12,488 nucleotides of DNA, taken from the NCBI GenBank assembly GCA_011055275.1, contig DSEZ01000066.1, forward strand, positions 1-12,488. Reading direction: 5' to 3'. Positions 6,190 through 12,488 of this stretch are shown piece by piece. Each line of letters begins with the position of its first letter. The first letter of the stretch is position 1. The position numbers and the translations under genes were made by a program. The DNA is from Thermoprotei archaeon. GTDB taxonomy: Archaea > Thermoproteota > Thermoprotei_A > Marsarchaeales > UBA168. Under the pieces are notes generated by a model. That model did not search any database. It saw only the letters and a list, made by a program, of their open reading frames with translations, and was not told the origin of the DNA.

Positions 6190-7685
6190 TGGGAACGCCC
6201 CGACTGATTCGATAACCTTGCCTTGATGACTATTTCCTTTTTGTTTGCATAATAATCGCGCATAACCGATATGACATCCATTCTGGTATTTCTGTGGGTC
6301 CTAGCCATCCACTTGAGTATCTCAGCCTTGTCATCTACCTCGAGGTAAATCTCCTTTAACGGCCTCTTAGTAGACGAAGATATAGATTCCATTACCACGC
6401 TGTTACCATACTCGACTATATCCTTAGACGGATTCCAGGTCGCGTAGTTCTGATAAAGAACTCTGTTTGTTGCCAAGTCATAGCTTGTTATCTCGTCTAT
6501 GGAACTTACCCTTCTAACGAAGCCAGAGTGGGTCGATATGCGGCTTATGTGCACTACAGCGGACACGGCAGGGATAAGCGATGGAGACACTGATATGGGG
6601 GGACTTATCAACCTGTTTATCATAGAATCCACGCTGTCGGCGTGAATTGTGGTTAGCCCACCGTGACCGGTCATTATAGACTGGAAGAACACAACGGCCT
6701 CCTCCCCCCTTATCTCGCCAACGACTATGTAGTCTGGTCTCTGCCTTAAGCTCGCCTTAAGCAACTCAAAAAGGGTTATGCTTGATTGCTCTCCCTCTAT
6801 GCCCTTGCTGTGCAGAGATACCCAGTTCTCCCTTTCAAGCCTGAGCTCCGGTGTCTCCTCTATGGTAACTATCCTTTCCTGTGGGTCGATCAAGTCTATT
6901 ATGGCATTCAAGAGCGTGGTTTTTCCGGCCCCCGTAGACCCTATCACAACGACGGATTTCTTTGATTCCAGTAGCTCCCATATGTAGGCCGCTTCCTTGG
7001 GCTCGAGGACTTTATTCGATATAAGGTCAATTATGGTAAGAGGCTCTGGCCTAAAGTTCCTTATGGTGAAAGTAGAACCGCTTCCAGATACCTCCTTCTT
7101 GTATGTTATTAGCACCCTACTGCCATTCGGCAACATACCATCCACTATCGGCTTAGCCAAGGAGATATCCCTGTTCGCCATAAAGGCAAGCCTTTCAACC
7201 ATGGCATCCAACTCCTCTTCTGAATTAAATATGACGTTTGTTTCAAGCTCCCCATATCTCCTGTGAACCACGAAGACGGGAATCGCTGTCCCGTTGCAAA
7301 CTACGTCCTCGACGTTAACATCCCTGATCAATGGCGTTATCTTTCCATAATCTATAAGATCTCTGGTTAGGTAGTAGTAATACTTTTGAAGAACGTTGCC
7401 AGGCACGCTGATCTTGTTGCGCTTTATAACGTGCAGTACAGCAGTCTTCAGCAGTTCAACTGCTTTCTCTCTATCTAGGCTTATTGCTTCAAGCGGAACA
7501 ACCCACTCCTCCAGAAGATACTGCTTTATTATGCCTATCTTTTTCACGTCTTCCTCGCTCAGCCTGGGTTCAACAACCTCATAAACCAGGGCGTTTGTTG
7601 AGGTCTCTCTGCGTATCCCAGCGTAACAGTAAGGGGCCTCGACAGGATACATCTCGATATAACTCTTGGAGGCCGTAGCAGACAT
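6186..7685 (-). CDS. Type II/IV secretion system ATPase (VirB11/FlaI/TadA-like)
   Basis: A hexameric ATPase that powers filament assembly or secretion through its membrane platform partner. About 499 residues: a variable N-terminal domain (about 1-130), a bridging domain with PIVDGMLPNGSRV and FTIRNF (about 180-215), then the motor: Walker A GSTGAGKTT (about 249-257), Asp box IVTIEETPEL (about 272-281), Walker B DYIVVGEIRG (about 318-327) and His box GGLTTIHADS (about 342-351). All catalytic motifs are intact. An ATG at 7694 would add three residues, but the TATA-like box (7707-7714) is only 13-20 nt from it and 22-29 nt from the ATG at 7685, so 7685 is preferred. The end overlaps the platform gene by 4 bp. 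No pilin, prepilin peptidase or archaellum gene is adjacent, so it cannot be assigned to archaella, pili or another machine. Confidence 0.92.
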   Translation of the reverse strand: MSATASKSYIEMYPVEAPYCYAGIRRETSTNALVYEVVEPRLSEEDVKKIGIIKQYLLEEWVVPLEAISLDREKAVELLKTAVLHVIKRNKISVPGNVLQKYYYYLTRDLIDYGKITPLIRDVNVEDVVCNGTAIPVFVVHRRYGELETNVIFNSEEELDAMVERLAFMANRDISLAKPIVDGMLPNGSRVLITYKKEVSGSGSTFTIRNFRPEPLTIIDLISNKVLEPKEAAYIWELLESKKSVVVIGSTGAGKTTLLNAIIDLIDPQERIVTIEETPELRLERENWVSLHSKGIEGEQSSITLFELLKASLRQRPDYIVVGEIRGEEAVVFFQSIMTGHGGLTTIHADSVDSMINRLISPPISVSPSLIPAVSAVVHISRISTHSGFVRRVSSIDEITSYDLATNRVLYQNYATWNPSKDIVEYGNSVVMESISSSTKRPLKEIYLEVDDKAEILKWMARTHRNTRMDVISVMRDYYANKKEIVIKARLSNQSGRSQ

Positions 7686-7706
7686 ACGGTGCATATTATG
7701 CAGTAG

Positions 7707-7714
7707 TATTTAAA
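7707..7714 (-). promoter_or_regulatory. TATA-like element of the secretion operon
   Basis: TTTAAATA on the minus strand lies 22-29 nt upstream of the ATG at 7685 and only 13-20 nt upstream of the ATG at 7694. If TATA spacing is as elsewhere in this window, the transcript would start at or near 7685. Confidence 0.5.
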
Positions 7715-7824
7715 TTATGGCTCAAACACTTTCAAACAAGACCACAGGAATCATGCGATAAGGAACTATTTCGTCTCACCAAATGGTCATATCTTCTCCT
7801 AGATGATTAAGAATTGAGCGGCAT

Positions 7825-7849
7825 ATAAGGACCACATCCAGGCCCTTAT
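7825..7849 (-). repeat. 9-bp hairpin
   Basis: On the minus strand ATAAGGGCC and GGTCCTTAT can pair over 9 bp with a 7-base loop. The one non-Watson-Crick position is G-U in minus-strand RNA but A-C in plus-strand RNA, so a minus-strand transcript would fold better. No long T run follows, so it does not look like a simple terminator. Confidence 0.45.
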
Positions 7850-7861
7850 CCAAAAGAATCA

Positions 7862-7876
7862 ATGCGCGCTACGCAT
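7862..7876. repeat. 5-bp inverted repeat ATGCG/CGCAT
   Basis: ATGCG-CGCTA-CGCAT forms a 5-bp stem with a 5-base loop. On the minus strand it spans the TAG stop of the doubtful small ORF. Short, but it lies between two longer repeats. Confidence 0.3.
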
Positions 7877-8030
7877 CGTGGCTTCGTTGGATGGATCTAT
7901 AGACGCCAAGAGCTCTTGCCTTAAACAAAGAATTGGCCTCCATGTAAGGCCTAGCCTTACCTATCGAAGAAACGGAAACCAACGTCATATAGGTACCCGG
8001 ACCGTTCGTGAACAATAAAACGTAAAACAA
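7869..8030 (-). CDS. Doubtful small ORF, 53 aa, unknown
   Basis: An open frame of 53 codons follows the ligase gene on the same strand. It reads from a TTG at 8030 through a hydrophobic start (FYVLLFTN) to a basic C-terminal part (FKARALGVYRSIQRS) and stops at TAG. An internal ATG would give 39 residues. There is no Shine-Dalgarno or TATA box at the usual distance, and the frame overlaps two inverted repeats. I recognise no family. It could be a small membrane protein, a gene remnant or chance. Confidence 0.2.
   Translation of the reverse strand: MFYVLLFTNGPGTYMTLVSVSSIGKARPYMEANSLFKARALGVYRSIQRSHDA
7944..7960. repeat. Perfect 7-bp inverted repeat GTAAGGC/GCCTTAC
   Basis: GTAAGGC-CTA-GCCTTAC is a perfect 7-bp stem with a 3-base loop; the core CCTAG region is itself nearly palindromic. 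It lies within the doubtful small ORF. Its function is unknown; an operator or an RNA hairpin are both possible. Confidence 0.45.
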
Positions 8031-8033
8031 AGT
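8011..8033 (-). terminator. T-rich tract after the ligase gene
   Basis: Starting 8 nt after the ligase stop, the minus strand reads ACTTTGTTTTACGTTTTATTG, with three T clusters. Archaeal transcription commonly ends at such tracts without a stem. This would separate ligase from the secretion operon. Confidence 0.45.
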
Positions 8034-8041
8034 AACTATTA

Positions 8042-9796
8042 CTATGAGATTTTTTTCAGCTGGCTTTGGTACATTTCCACCAGCTCATCGGTCGTGGTTG
8101 CATCCTCAGGAGCTTTATCTGTTCTCCACTTTCCCGTAGTGCGCGGAAACCTTATTGCGAGCCCCGCTCCTTCCTTGATCCTTCCATAAGCGGCAGTATG
8201 GATTGGACTAAGCGTTATCTCGGCCCCCTTTACCTCTATGACGTACTTTGGCTCAAACCAAACATCAGGCTGAAGCAGGCTTTCGACGCGCGCCGGCTTG
8301 CGTTCTACCCTTGCATCACCGAGCTTCTGGGGCAACGAGAAAAGTTCCTCATCCGAAAAGCCGCTGCCCAGCTTGCAGACAGTGCAGAATTCGTCCTTGG
8401 CCTTATCATATGCTGCAAGTAACAGCGCTCCATAAGTCCCTGCGCGCTTTCCCCTCCCATTGAACGCGCCAACTATCACCAGGTCTACCGTATCTGCCAG
8501 CTCGCTCTTGTAATCGCGCTTGTACTTTATCCAAAGCCACCCTCTGGCGCCAGCTTGGTATACCGATGCATCGCTGATATCCTTAGCCATAACCCCTTCG
8601 CATCCATCGCTTATCGCCTCTTCAAAAAAAGACTCAAATGTACTAAGATCGGATACCAAAGTCCTCGTTGCCAGCTTTACTGACCCAGACGTATCGACCA
8701 CACTCTCAAGTGCCTTCCTGCGCTGAACGTATGGAACCTGTGTGAGGTCATTGCCATTTAAGTACATGACGTCAAAGAGAAATATGTTAGTAGGGATCTC
8801 CTCCAGTGCCTCCTCAACACCGTACTTCCTTCTTCTGTGCATAAGTAATTGAAACGGCATCAATTCTCCAGTGTTGGGATCAACGCCAACTATCTCGCCT
8901 TCGACTATCGCCTCCGATGCCTTAACATGCTTCGCGATGGAGGAGATAACGTCGGGAAACTGAGAAGTGATCTTCTCCAGCCTGCGGCTAAATAACTCGA
9001 CGTTCCCATGGGTTATGTGCGCCTGGCATCTCTCCCCGTCGTACTTATACTCAAGCGCGGCCTTTCCACTGAGCTTTGCAAGAACCTCTTCTGGGCTCTT
9101 AAGGCGTTCAGCGAGCATTGGCCGAATCGGCTTTCCGGGCGTAGGCTTTATCATCTTGATGCCTTCCAATCCGCTCTCAGCAAGGCTCTCGGCCACCTGT
9201 CCTATGTCACTGGTCAAGTTATACGCCCTTTCTATAAGGGACCTATCTCCTCCAGCATAGATCTCCGCAAGCGCATCCAAGATGGTCATATCCGCAACTC
9301 CAAGCCTCAGCTTTCCCATGACCGTTCTGACCAAGTATTTGGCCCCTACAGGAGTGAGACCACCAAAAATACCCGAAAGCCATCCCATTTTCTCATCCTG
9401 TGAGCCGCCGCCAGCTGAGCGAGCTATTTTATCCAGCGTTAAGTACACGTCTTTTACTGTAGGCGGCTGCGGTTGAACGAGCTGCTGTATTGCCTTTGCC
9501 TTAAAGATCTGCTCAGCTACCAGCCCAAGATCTCCGGTCTTCTTGTAAAGCGTCTCAACTTCTTTCAGAGGTACTCCGACGGACTTGGCCAACGCCCTCT
9601 CAACAAGTTTCTCACCAAGTCCTATCTCAATTCCGACGAAGTCGGGATACAACTTTCCCAGCGTTAGATAAGCCAACGGACCAACCTCATCCTTGCTGGC
9701 CCTCTTGAGCATGTCAACCAAAATGGAGGTTATCTCAAGCCTTTTAGTGGTTGACTCGATCTTCGAGTAAAAACTCGCCACTTCTGAGTACAGCAT
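8042..9796 (-). CDS. lig: ATP-dependent DNA ligase (archaeal replicative type)
   Basis: The enzyme seals nicks between Okazaki fragments and in repair, through an enzyme-AMP intermediate formed from ATP. At 584 residues it has the standard archaeal length. Domains in order: DNA-binding domain (about 1-215), adenylation domain (about 220-430) with motif I KYDGER (251-256, Lys251 the nucleophile), FSRR (about 269-272), motif III IFLFDVMYLNG (about 338-348), motif IV EGVMAKD (400-406) and motif V WLWIKYKRDY (421-430), then the OB-fold (about 435-565) ending in motif VI RFPRTTGKWR. All catalytic motifs are intact. The ATG at 9796 is supported by a TATA-like box 22-29 nt upstream. It is a single-gene unit, divergent from secE and followed by a T-rich tract. 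The sequence resembles thaumarchaeal/TACK ligases from memory. Confidence 0.97.
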   Translation of the reverse strand: MLYSEVASFYSKIESTTKRLEITSILVDMLKRASKDEVGPLAYLTLGKLYPDFVGIEIGLGEKLVERALAKSVGVPLKEVETLYKKTGDLGLVAEQIFKAKAIQQLVQPQPPTVKDVYLTLDKIARSAGGGSQDEKMGWLSGIFGGLTPVGAKYLVRTVMGKLRLGVADMTILDALAEIYAGGDRSLIERAYNLTSDIGQVAESLAESGLEGIKMIKPTPGKPIRPMLAERLKSPEEVLAKLSGKAALEYKYDGERCQAHITHGNVELFSRRLEKITSQFPDVISSIAKHVKASEAIVEGEIVGVDPNTGELMPFQLLMHRRRKYGVEEALEEIPTNIFLFDVMYLNGNDLTQVPYVQRRKALESVVDTSGSVKLATRTLVSDLSTFESFFEEAISDGCEGVMAKDISDASVYQAGARGWLWIKYKRDYKSELADTVDLVIVGAFNGRGKRAGTYGALLLAAYDKAKDEFCTVCKLGSGFSDEELFSLPQKLGDARVERKPARVESLLQPDVWFEPKYVIEVKGAEITLSPIHTAAYGRIKEGAGLAIRFPRTTGKWRTDKAPEDATTTDELVEMYQSQLKKIS

Positions 9797-9817
9797 CGCG
9801 CGTTAATTGCGACATAG

Positions 9818-9825
9818 ACTTTTAA
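9818..9825 (-). promoter_or_regulatory. TATA-like element of the ligase gene
   Basis: TTAAAAGT on the minus strand lies 22-29 nt upstream of the ligase ATG, consistent with a leaderless transcript. Confidence 0.5.
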
Positions 9826-9831
9826 CCTTAT

Positions 9832-9846
9832 GGGGATGGCATCCCC
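9832..9846. repeat. GC-rich inverted repeat beside the ligase promoter
   Basis: GGGGAT-GGC-ATCCCC is a perfect 6-bp inverted repeat with a 3-base centre, 6 bp upstream of the ligase TATA-like box. It could be an operator for ligase. On the plus strand it is followed by CTTCCCTTTT, so it resembles a terminator, but no plus-strand gene ends before it, which makes that unlikely. Confidence 0.38.
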
Positions 9847-9946
9847 CTTCCCTTTTGCAGGCCTAATCAAGAAGCAAAACGTGGGAATGAAATCCATTGA
9901 GCACCTTGAGGCTTATTCGTCCTTTGCGATGCTTTTCACTCGCTAA

Positions 9947-9954
9947 GCTTAATT
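9947..9954 (+). promoter_or_regulatory. TATA-like element of the secE-spt5-ribosomal operon
   Basis: GCTTAATT lies 25-32 nt upstream of the secE ATG at 9979, the usual spacing here. It is the only such box seen before this operon, so the whole secE to L10 run is probably one transcript. Confidence 0.42.
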
Positions 9955-9978
9955 GTGCCCGTCCAAGTCTAAAAGAGA

Positions 9979-10137
9979 ATGTCTCTATGGAAAGACATAG
10001 TCACGACCATGAAGCTGGTAAGAAAGCCTACTCGCAAGGAGTTCTGGTTATCCACGAGAATAACGTTCATAGGACTTCTTGCAATCGGAGTTTTGGCTTT
10101 CTTAATTCACATCCTTATGGCCGCGCTTCCACTTTAG
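9979..10137 (+). CDS. secE: SecE/Sec61-gamma, protein translocase subunit (52 aa)
   Basis: SecE is the essential small subunit that clamps SecY in the protein-export channel of the membrane. Its reading was found by translating ahead of spt5. It starts MSLWKDIVTTMKLVRKPTRK, an amphipathic helix with the family's basic KP(T)xxEF pattern, then EFWLSTRITFIGLLAIG, and one membrane segment (about 30-50) ending ALPL. Length 52 is in the range of archaeal SecE. An in-frame TAA ends nine bases before the ATG, so this start is firm. The secE-spt5-L11-L1-L10 order is the classic archaeal arrangement and strongly supports the call. Its stop overlaps the Shine-Dalgarno of spt5. Confidence 0.93.
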   Translation: MSLWKDIVTTMKLVRKPTRKEFWLSTRITFIGLLAIGVLAFLIHILMAALPL

Positions 10138-10142
10138 GTGAT
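10136..10142 (+). promoter_or_regulatory. Shine-Dalgarno of spt5
   Basis: AGGTGAT is a full match to the archaeal 16S rRNA 3' end and overlaps the secE stop codon. It lies just ahead of the ATG at 10147 and so decides that start over GTG 10138 and ATG 10141, which fall within or next to it. Confidence 0.7.
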
Positions 10143-10146
10143 GTTA

Positions 10147-10635
10147 ATGCCGTTTAATTACGCGATTAAGGTAGCCCGCGGCAAAGAATACGAGGCAGTA
10201 GACGAACTCGCCCAAAAAGCCAAGGAGATGAACTCCGCTGAAGCATCGCAAATTCAATCCATAACAAGCATCCCATCTTTAAGGGGATATCTTATTGTCG
10301 AGGCCGTTAACTTCGCCGCTGTAGATAGACTCATTGATGGAAGTAGATACGTAAGAGGAAGAATCAAAGGTCTCGTGAAAGATGATGAGCTGCAAAAGAT
10401 GCTAGTTCCTGCCCCCGTAATCGATCAAATCAAGGAGGGATATCTCGTTGAGGTAACCGGTGGTCTTCTCAAGGGTATGAGGGGAAAAATTGAATTCATA
10501 AACAAGGCAAAGGGCGAGGTTGGAATCAGCTTGATTGGCACCCCAAATGTGATGCCAGTCGTGGTTTCCGCGGATTCCTTAAAGGTAATCTCATCTGAGG
10601 CTGTAAAGGAAAGCGAGGGTGTTCAAAATGGCTAA
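10147..10635 (+). CDS. spt5: Transcription elongation factor Spt5 (NusG family)
   Basis: Spt5 binds the clamp of archaeal RNA polymerase, with Spt4 as partner, to increase processivity; its KOW domain can contact the ribosome. The 162-residue product has an N-terminal NGN domain (about 1-88; YAIKVARGKEYEAVDELAQKA, LRGYLIVEA, VDRLIDGSRYVRGRIKG) and a C-terminal KOW domain (about 95-150; GYLVEVTGGLLKGMRGKIEFIN, then VMPVVVSADSLKVI). The KOW glycines are present. The ATG at 10147 is chosen from the Shine-Dalgarno just upstream. It sits between secE (9-bp gap) and L11, which starts 8 bp before the spt5 stop; this fits translation coupling in the operon. Confidence 0.96.
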   Translation: MPFNYAIKVARGKEYEAVDELAQKAKEMNSAEASQIQSITSIPSLRGYLIVEAVNFAAVDRLIDGSRYVRGRIKGLVKDDELQKMLVPAPVIDQIKEGYLVEVTGGLLKGMRGKIEFINKAKGEVGISLIGTPNVMPVVVSADSLKVISSEAVKESEGVQNG

Positions 10636-11155
10636 GAAGGTTTTCAAGTTCAGAGTCGACGCGGGAAAGGCAACTCCAGGCCCTCCCATAGGGCAGGCGT
10701 TGGGACCGACCGGCGTAAAAACACCACAGGTGGTAGCGAAGATCAATGAGTTGACCAAGCAGTACAGCGGGATGAAGGTTCCAGTCAAAGTGATAATAGA
10801 TATGAGTACCAAGGACTTTGAAGTAGAAGTAGGGCAGCCATCGGTATCATCCCTTCTGCTTCACGAGATAGGCAAGAGCAGTGGCGTTGGGAAGCCCGGA
10901 GTAGCAGGGGAAGCAACGGCAGGTGACATAAGTATGGAGGCAATTGTTAAAATCGCTGAGCAAAAGGCGAAGTCGCTCACCGCTTCGAGCTTCAAAGCTG
11001 CGGTAAAGACCGTTTTAGGGGTAGCCGCGTCCGTAGGCCTCACCGTCGAGGGAAAGAAACCAAAGGAGATAATTTCAGATCTTGACTCTGGCAAATATGA
11101 TCAGCTTTTAAGCAAAGGCGAGATAGAGCTTGAAGCAGAGAGGGCGAAGTGGTGA
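10628..11155 (+). CDS. rpl11: 50S ribosomal protein L11
   Basis: L11 forms the base of the GTPase centre with 23S rRNA, next to the L10-L12 stalk. The 175-residue product has the N-terminal proline-rich motif PGPPIGQALGP (residues 17-27), GVKTPQVVAKINE, and a C-terminal RNA-binding domain with LLLHEIGKSSG and later VLGVAASVGLTVEGKKPKE. It is longer than bacterial L11 (about 141), as is normal in archaea, because of a C-terminal extension rich in Lys/Glu. The ATG at 10628 is preferred over the GTG at 10619 because the N terminus MAKKVFKF fits the family. It overlaps the spt5 end by 8 bp, and its own stop overlaps the L1 start as TGATG. Confidence 0.97.
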   Translation: MAKKVFKFRVDAGKATPGPPIGQALGPTGVKTPQVVAKINELTKQYSGMKVPVKVIIDMSTKDFEVEVGQPSVSSLLLHEIGKSSGVGKPGVAGEATAGDISMEAIVKIAEQKAKSLTASSFKAAVKTVLGVAASVGLTVEGKKPKEIISDLDSGKYDQLLSKGEIELEAERAKW

Positions 11156-11805
11156 TGCCTATACCTACTTTAGAGGAACTTACTGAGGCCGTCAAGAAGG
11201 CAAGAGCGGAGTCTAAGCCAAGAAACTTCAAGCAAAGCTTTGAGCTTGTCGTTAAATTACCTCACTTCGATTCCAGAAAGCCAGAGTACAAGCAGAATAA
11301 ATCGGTAATTCTTCCTCATCCACTTAAGTCTACTGAGGTCGCGGTCTTCGCGGTTGGGGAAAGGCGCGCTATGGCCGAAAAAGCAGGCGCCGCCTTCACC
11401 ATGGGAAGGGATGAGCTTGCAGCTTTGGCGTCTGACAAAAAAGCCGCGAGAAAAGTTGCGAAAAGCTATGATTATTACCTTGCCGACCCCGAACTCATGC
11501 CTCTGGTCGGTAGAGTGCTTGGCCCGTTCCTCGGCCCTAGAGGGAAAATGCCGGATCCAATACCCCCGAATGCAGATATGACAAACCTAATAGAGAGAGC
11601 AAAAAGGACGGCCAAGGTACGCATGAGAGAACAGCCATATTTCTCCGTTAAGATAGGTGAAGAGGACCTAAGCGATAAGGACGTCGCGGAAAACGCCCTT
11701 GCGGTCTTAAACGAGGTAGGAAGGGAATTCAAGAACCCCTCGGTTGAGATCGGATCTGTTATAATAAAGCTTACCATGGGTAAGCCCATAAGCTTAAGTG
11801 GTTAA
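11155..11805 (+). CDS. rpl1: 50S ribosomal protein L1
   Basis: L1 binds 23S rRNA at the mobile L1 stalk, which moves deacylated tRNA out of the E site; in several archaea it also represses its own operon by binding its mRNA. The 216-residue product has the first domain with FKQSFELVVKLPHFDSRKPE (about 25-44), a lid domain (about 70-160) containing the family signature LGPFLGPRGKMP (122-133), and the returning domain with IGSVIIKLTMGKPI near the end. The ATG at 11155 overlaps the L11 TGA (TGATG). Two in-frame GTG codons just upstream are possible but less likely. I saw no clear copy of an L1 mRNA-binding motif in the upstream region. Confidence 0.96.
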   Translation: MPIPTLEELTEAVKKARAESKPRNFKQSFELVVKLPHFDSRKPEYKQNKSVILPHPLKSTEVAVFAVGERRAMAEKAGAAFTMGRDELAALASDKKAARKVAKSYDYYLADPELMPLVGRVLGPFLGPRGKMPDPIPPNADMTNLIERAKRTAKVRMREQPYFSVKIGEEDLSDKDVAENALAVLNEVGREFKNPSVEIGSVIIKLTMGKPISLSG

Positions 11806-11807
11806 AA

Positions 11808-12488
11808 ATGCCATCACAACAAATCTTACTTAAAAAGCAAAAAATAGCATCCGAGTTAGCAGAAAAAATAAGGAAATACAACTCGGTCATGATAATAGGG
11901 ATACAGGGAGCAAACGATAAGATGCTCGCAGAATTGAGGTCACGCCTAAGAGGCTTGGCAGAAGTAAAAGTTGCCAAAAACAGCACTGTAGTAAGGGCCC
12001 TCACTTCTCTCAAAAACGATAGACCCGATATAGAGAAGCTGGCAGCCCTTGCGACGGGAACTAATGCCTTAATAATTTCCAACACATCTCCGTTTATCCT
12101 TTCAACGATAATTGATGAGATAAGAGATTCAGATTGGATAAAGCCAGGAATGCCATCGCCAATCGATGTCGTGATACCCGCTGGTGACCTCGGCCTACCG
12201 CCTGGAGGACCTGCAAGCGTGTTAACCGACATGGGAGCAAAGATAAAGATAGTCAAGGGTATGATAAGACTCGACGAGGACTTCACGCTAATCCACGTGA
12301 AAGAGAAGCCCAGCACCGCAGTTGCCTCTCTCTTGATGGCCCTCGATATAAAGCCGATACCTCTAAGCTTCCAAATAAAGGGAGCGTGGGATGGAGTGTT
12401 CATACCAGGAGAACAACTCCATATAAGCATCGAGCAGTACGAAAAAGACCTCGTAAGCGCAAAGCTCAACGCGTTAGCAGTGGCTGTC
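11808..12488 (+). CDS. rpl10: 50S ribosomal protein L10/P0 (cut by window edge)
   Basis: L10 (P0) anchors the L12 dimers of the ribosomal stalk to 23S rRNA. 227 codons from ATG are visible; archaeal L10 is usually about 290-340 residues, so the L12-binding C-terminal helices lie beyond the right edge. The visible part has the rRNA-binding domain (MIIGIQGANDKMLAELRSRLRG, VKVAKNSTVVRAL, GTNALIIS) and the archaeal insertion domain with DVVIPAGDLGLPPGGP, MGAKIKIVKGMIRL, LLMALDIKPIPLS and the GAWDGVFIPGEQLHI segment. It starts 2 bp after the L1 stop and has no clear own promoter, so it is part of the operon. L12, the usual next gene, is found instead at 2863-3180 on the other strand. Confidence 0.95.
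   Translation, partial: MPSQQILLKKQKIASELAEKIRKYNSVMIIGIQGANDKMLAELRSRLRGLAEVKVAKNSTVVRALTSLKNDRPDIEKLAALATGTNALIISNTSPFILSTIIDEIRDSDWIKPGMPSPIDVVIPAGDLGLPPGGPASVLTDMGAKIKIVKGMIRLDEDFTLIHVKEKPSTAVASLLMALDIKPIPLSFQIKGAWDGVFIPGEQLHISIEQYEKDLVSAKLNALAVAV

Larger units (their letters stand above)
7715..8041 (-). other. 327-bp gene-poor stretch with three inverted repeats
   Basis: Between the ligase stop and the secretion-operon promoter no recognisable gene is present. The stretch holds three inverted repeats (listed separately), one open frame of 53 codons without clear support, and a T-rich tract right after the ligase stop. I looked for tRNA T-loop sequence, the RNase P RNA GAGGAAAG core and C/D box pairs and found none convincing. 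It may hold an unannotated structured RNA, a small gene or a decayed gene. Confidence 0.5.

Noticed and set aside
7715..8041. RNase P RNA, SRP RNA or tRNA in the gene-poor gap
   Set aside because: No GAGGAAAG core, no SRP helix 8 sequence and no T-loop consensus on either strand.
9790..9900. 55-codon minus-strand frame overlapping the ligase start
   Set aside because: It spans the ligase TATA-like box and inverted repeat, has no Shine-Dalgarno and no recognisable sequence.
9897..10157. 86-codon plus-strand open frame before spt5
   Set aside because: It is a shifted frame over secE; the secE frame has clear family sequence and a firm start.
11771..12469. 232-codon minus-strand open frame
   Set aside because: It is antisense to L10, whose plus-strand frame shows clear family motifs.

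Overview
The window is a stretch of archaeal chromosome, mostly housekeeping genes. The archaeal signs are ribosomal proteins L39e and P1-type L12, the RNase P Rpp21/Rnp4 subunit, Spt5, an archaeal SecE, an ATP-dependent DNA ligase and an archaeal-type thymidylate kinase. AT-rich TATA-like boxes lie about 20-38 nt upstream of most start codons, as expected for leaderless or very short-leader transcripts. Start codons are often TTG or GTG. From memory the ligase resembles thaumarchaeal/TACK enzymes, but the lineage cannot be fixed from this window.

Layout. Minus strand, 1-3728: rnp4, then L12-L39e, a secreted/membrane NfeD-type protease-like protein, then sufC-sufB, with sufB running off the left edge. 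Plus strand, 3839-5187: tmk, then a coiled-coil protein of unknown function that overlaps the next gene tail to tail by 45 bp. Minus strand, 5143-7694: a two-gene type II/IV secretion module, consisting of a VirB11/FlaI-like ATPase and a single-domain FlaJ/TadC-like membrane platform. Next, 7695-8041 is a gene-poor stretch with three inverted repeats and one doubtful small ORF. Minus strand, 8042-9796: DNA ligase. Plus strand, 9979 to the right edge: the classical operon secE-spt5-L11-L1-L10, with L10 cut by the edge.

Two genes below 60 codons are recognisable from their translations: L39e (2683-2841) and secE (9979-10137).

Functional grouping: Fe-S cluster assembly (SufBC), translation and its coupling to transcription (L12, L39e, L11, L1, L10, Spt5), protein export (SecE), tRNA 5' processing (Rnp4), dTTP synthesis (Tmk), DNA replication/repair (ligase) and assembly of a surface filament or secretion system (ATPase plus platform). 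I found no mobile element, CRISPR array, tRNA or rRNA gene. No convincing new defence or metabolic system is present. The points most worth a second look are an NfeD protein that seems to lack the family's catalytic lysine, an L12 gene separated from L10, a minimal secretion pair with no pilin beside it, and the structured stretch at 7695-8041.
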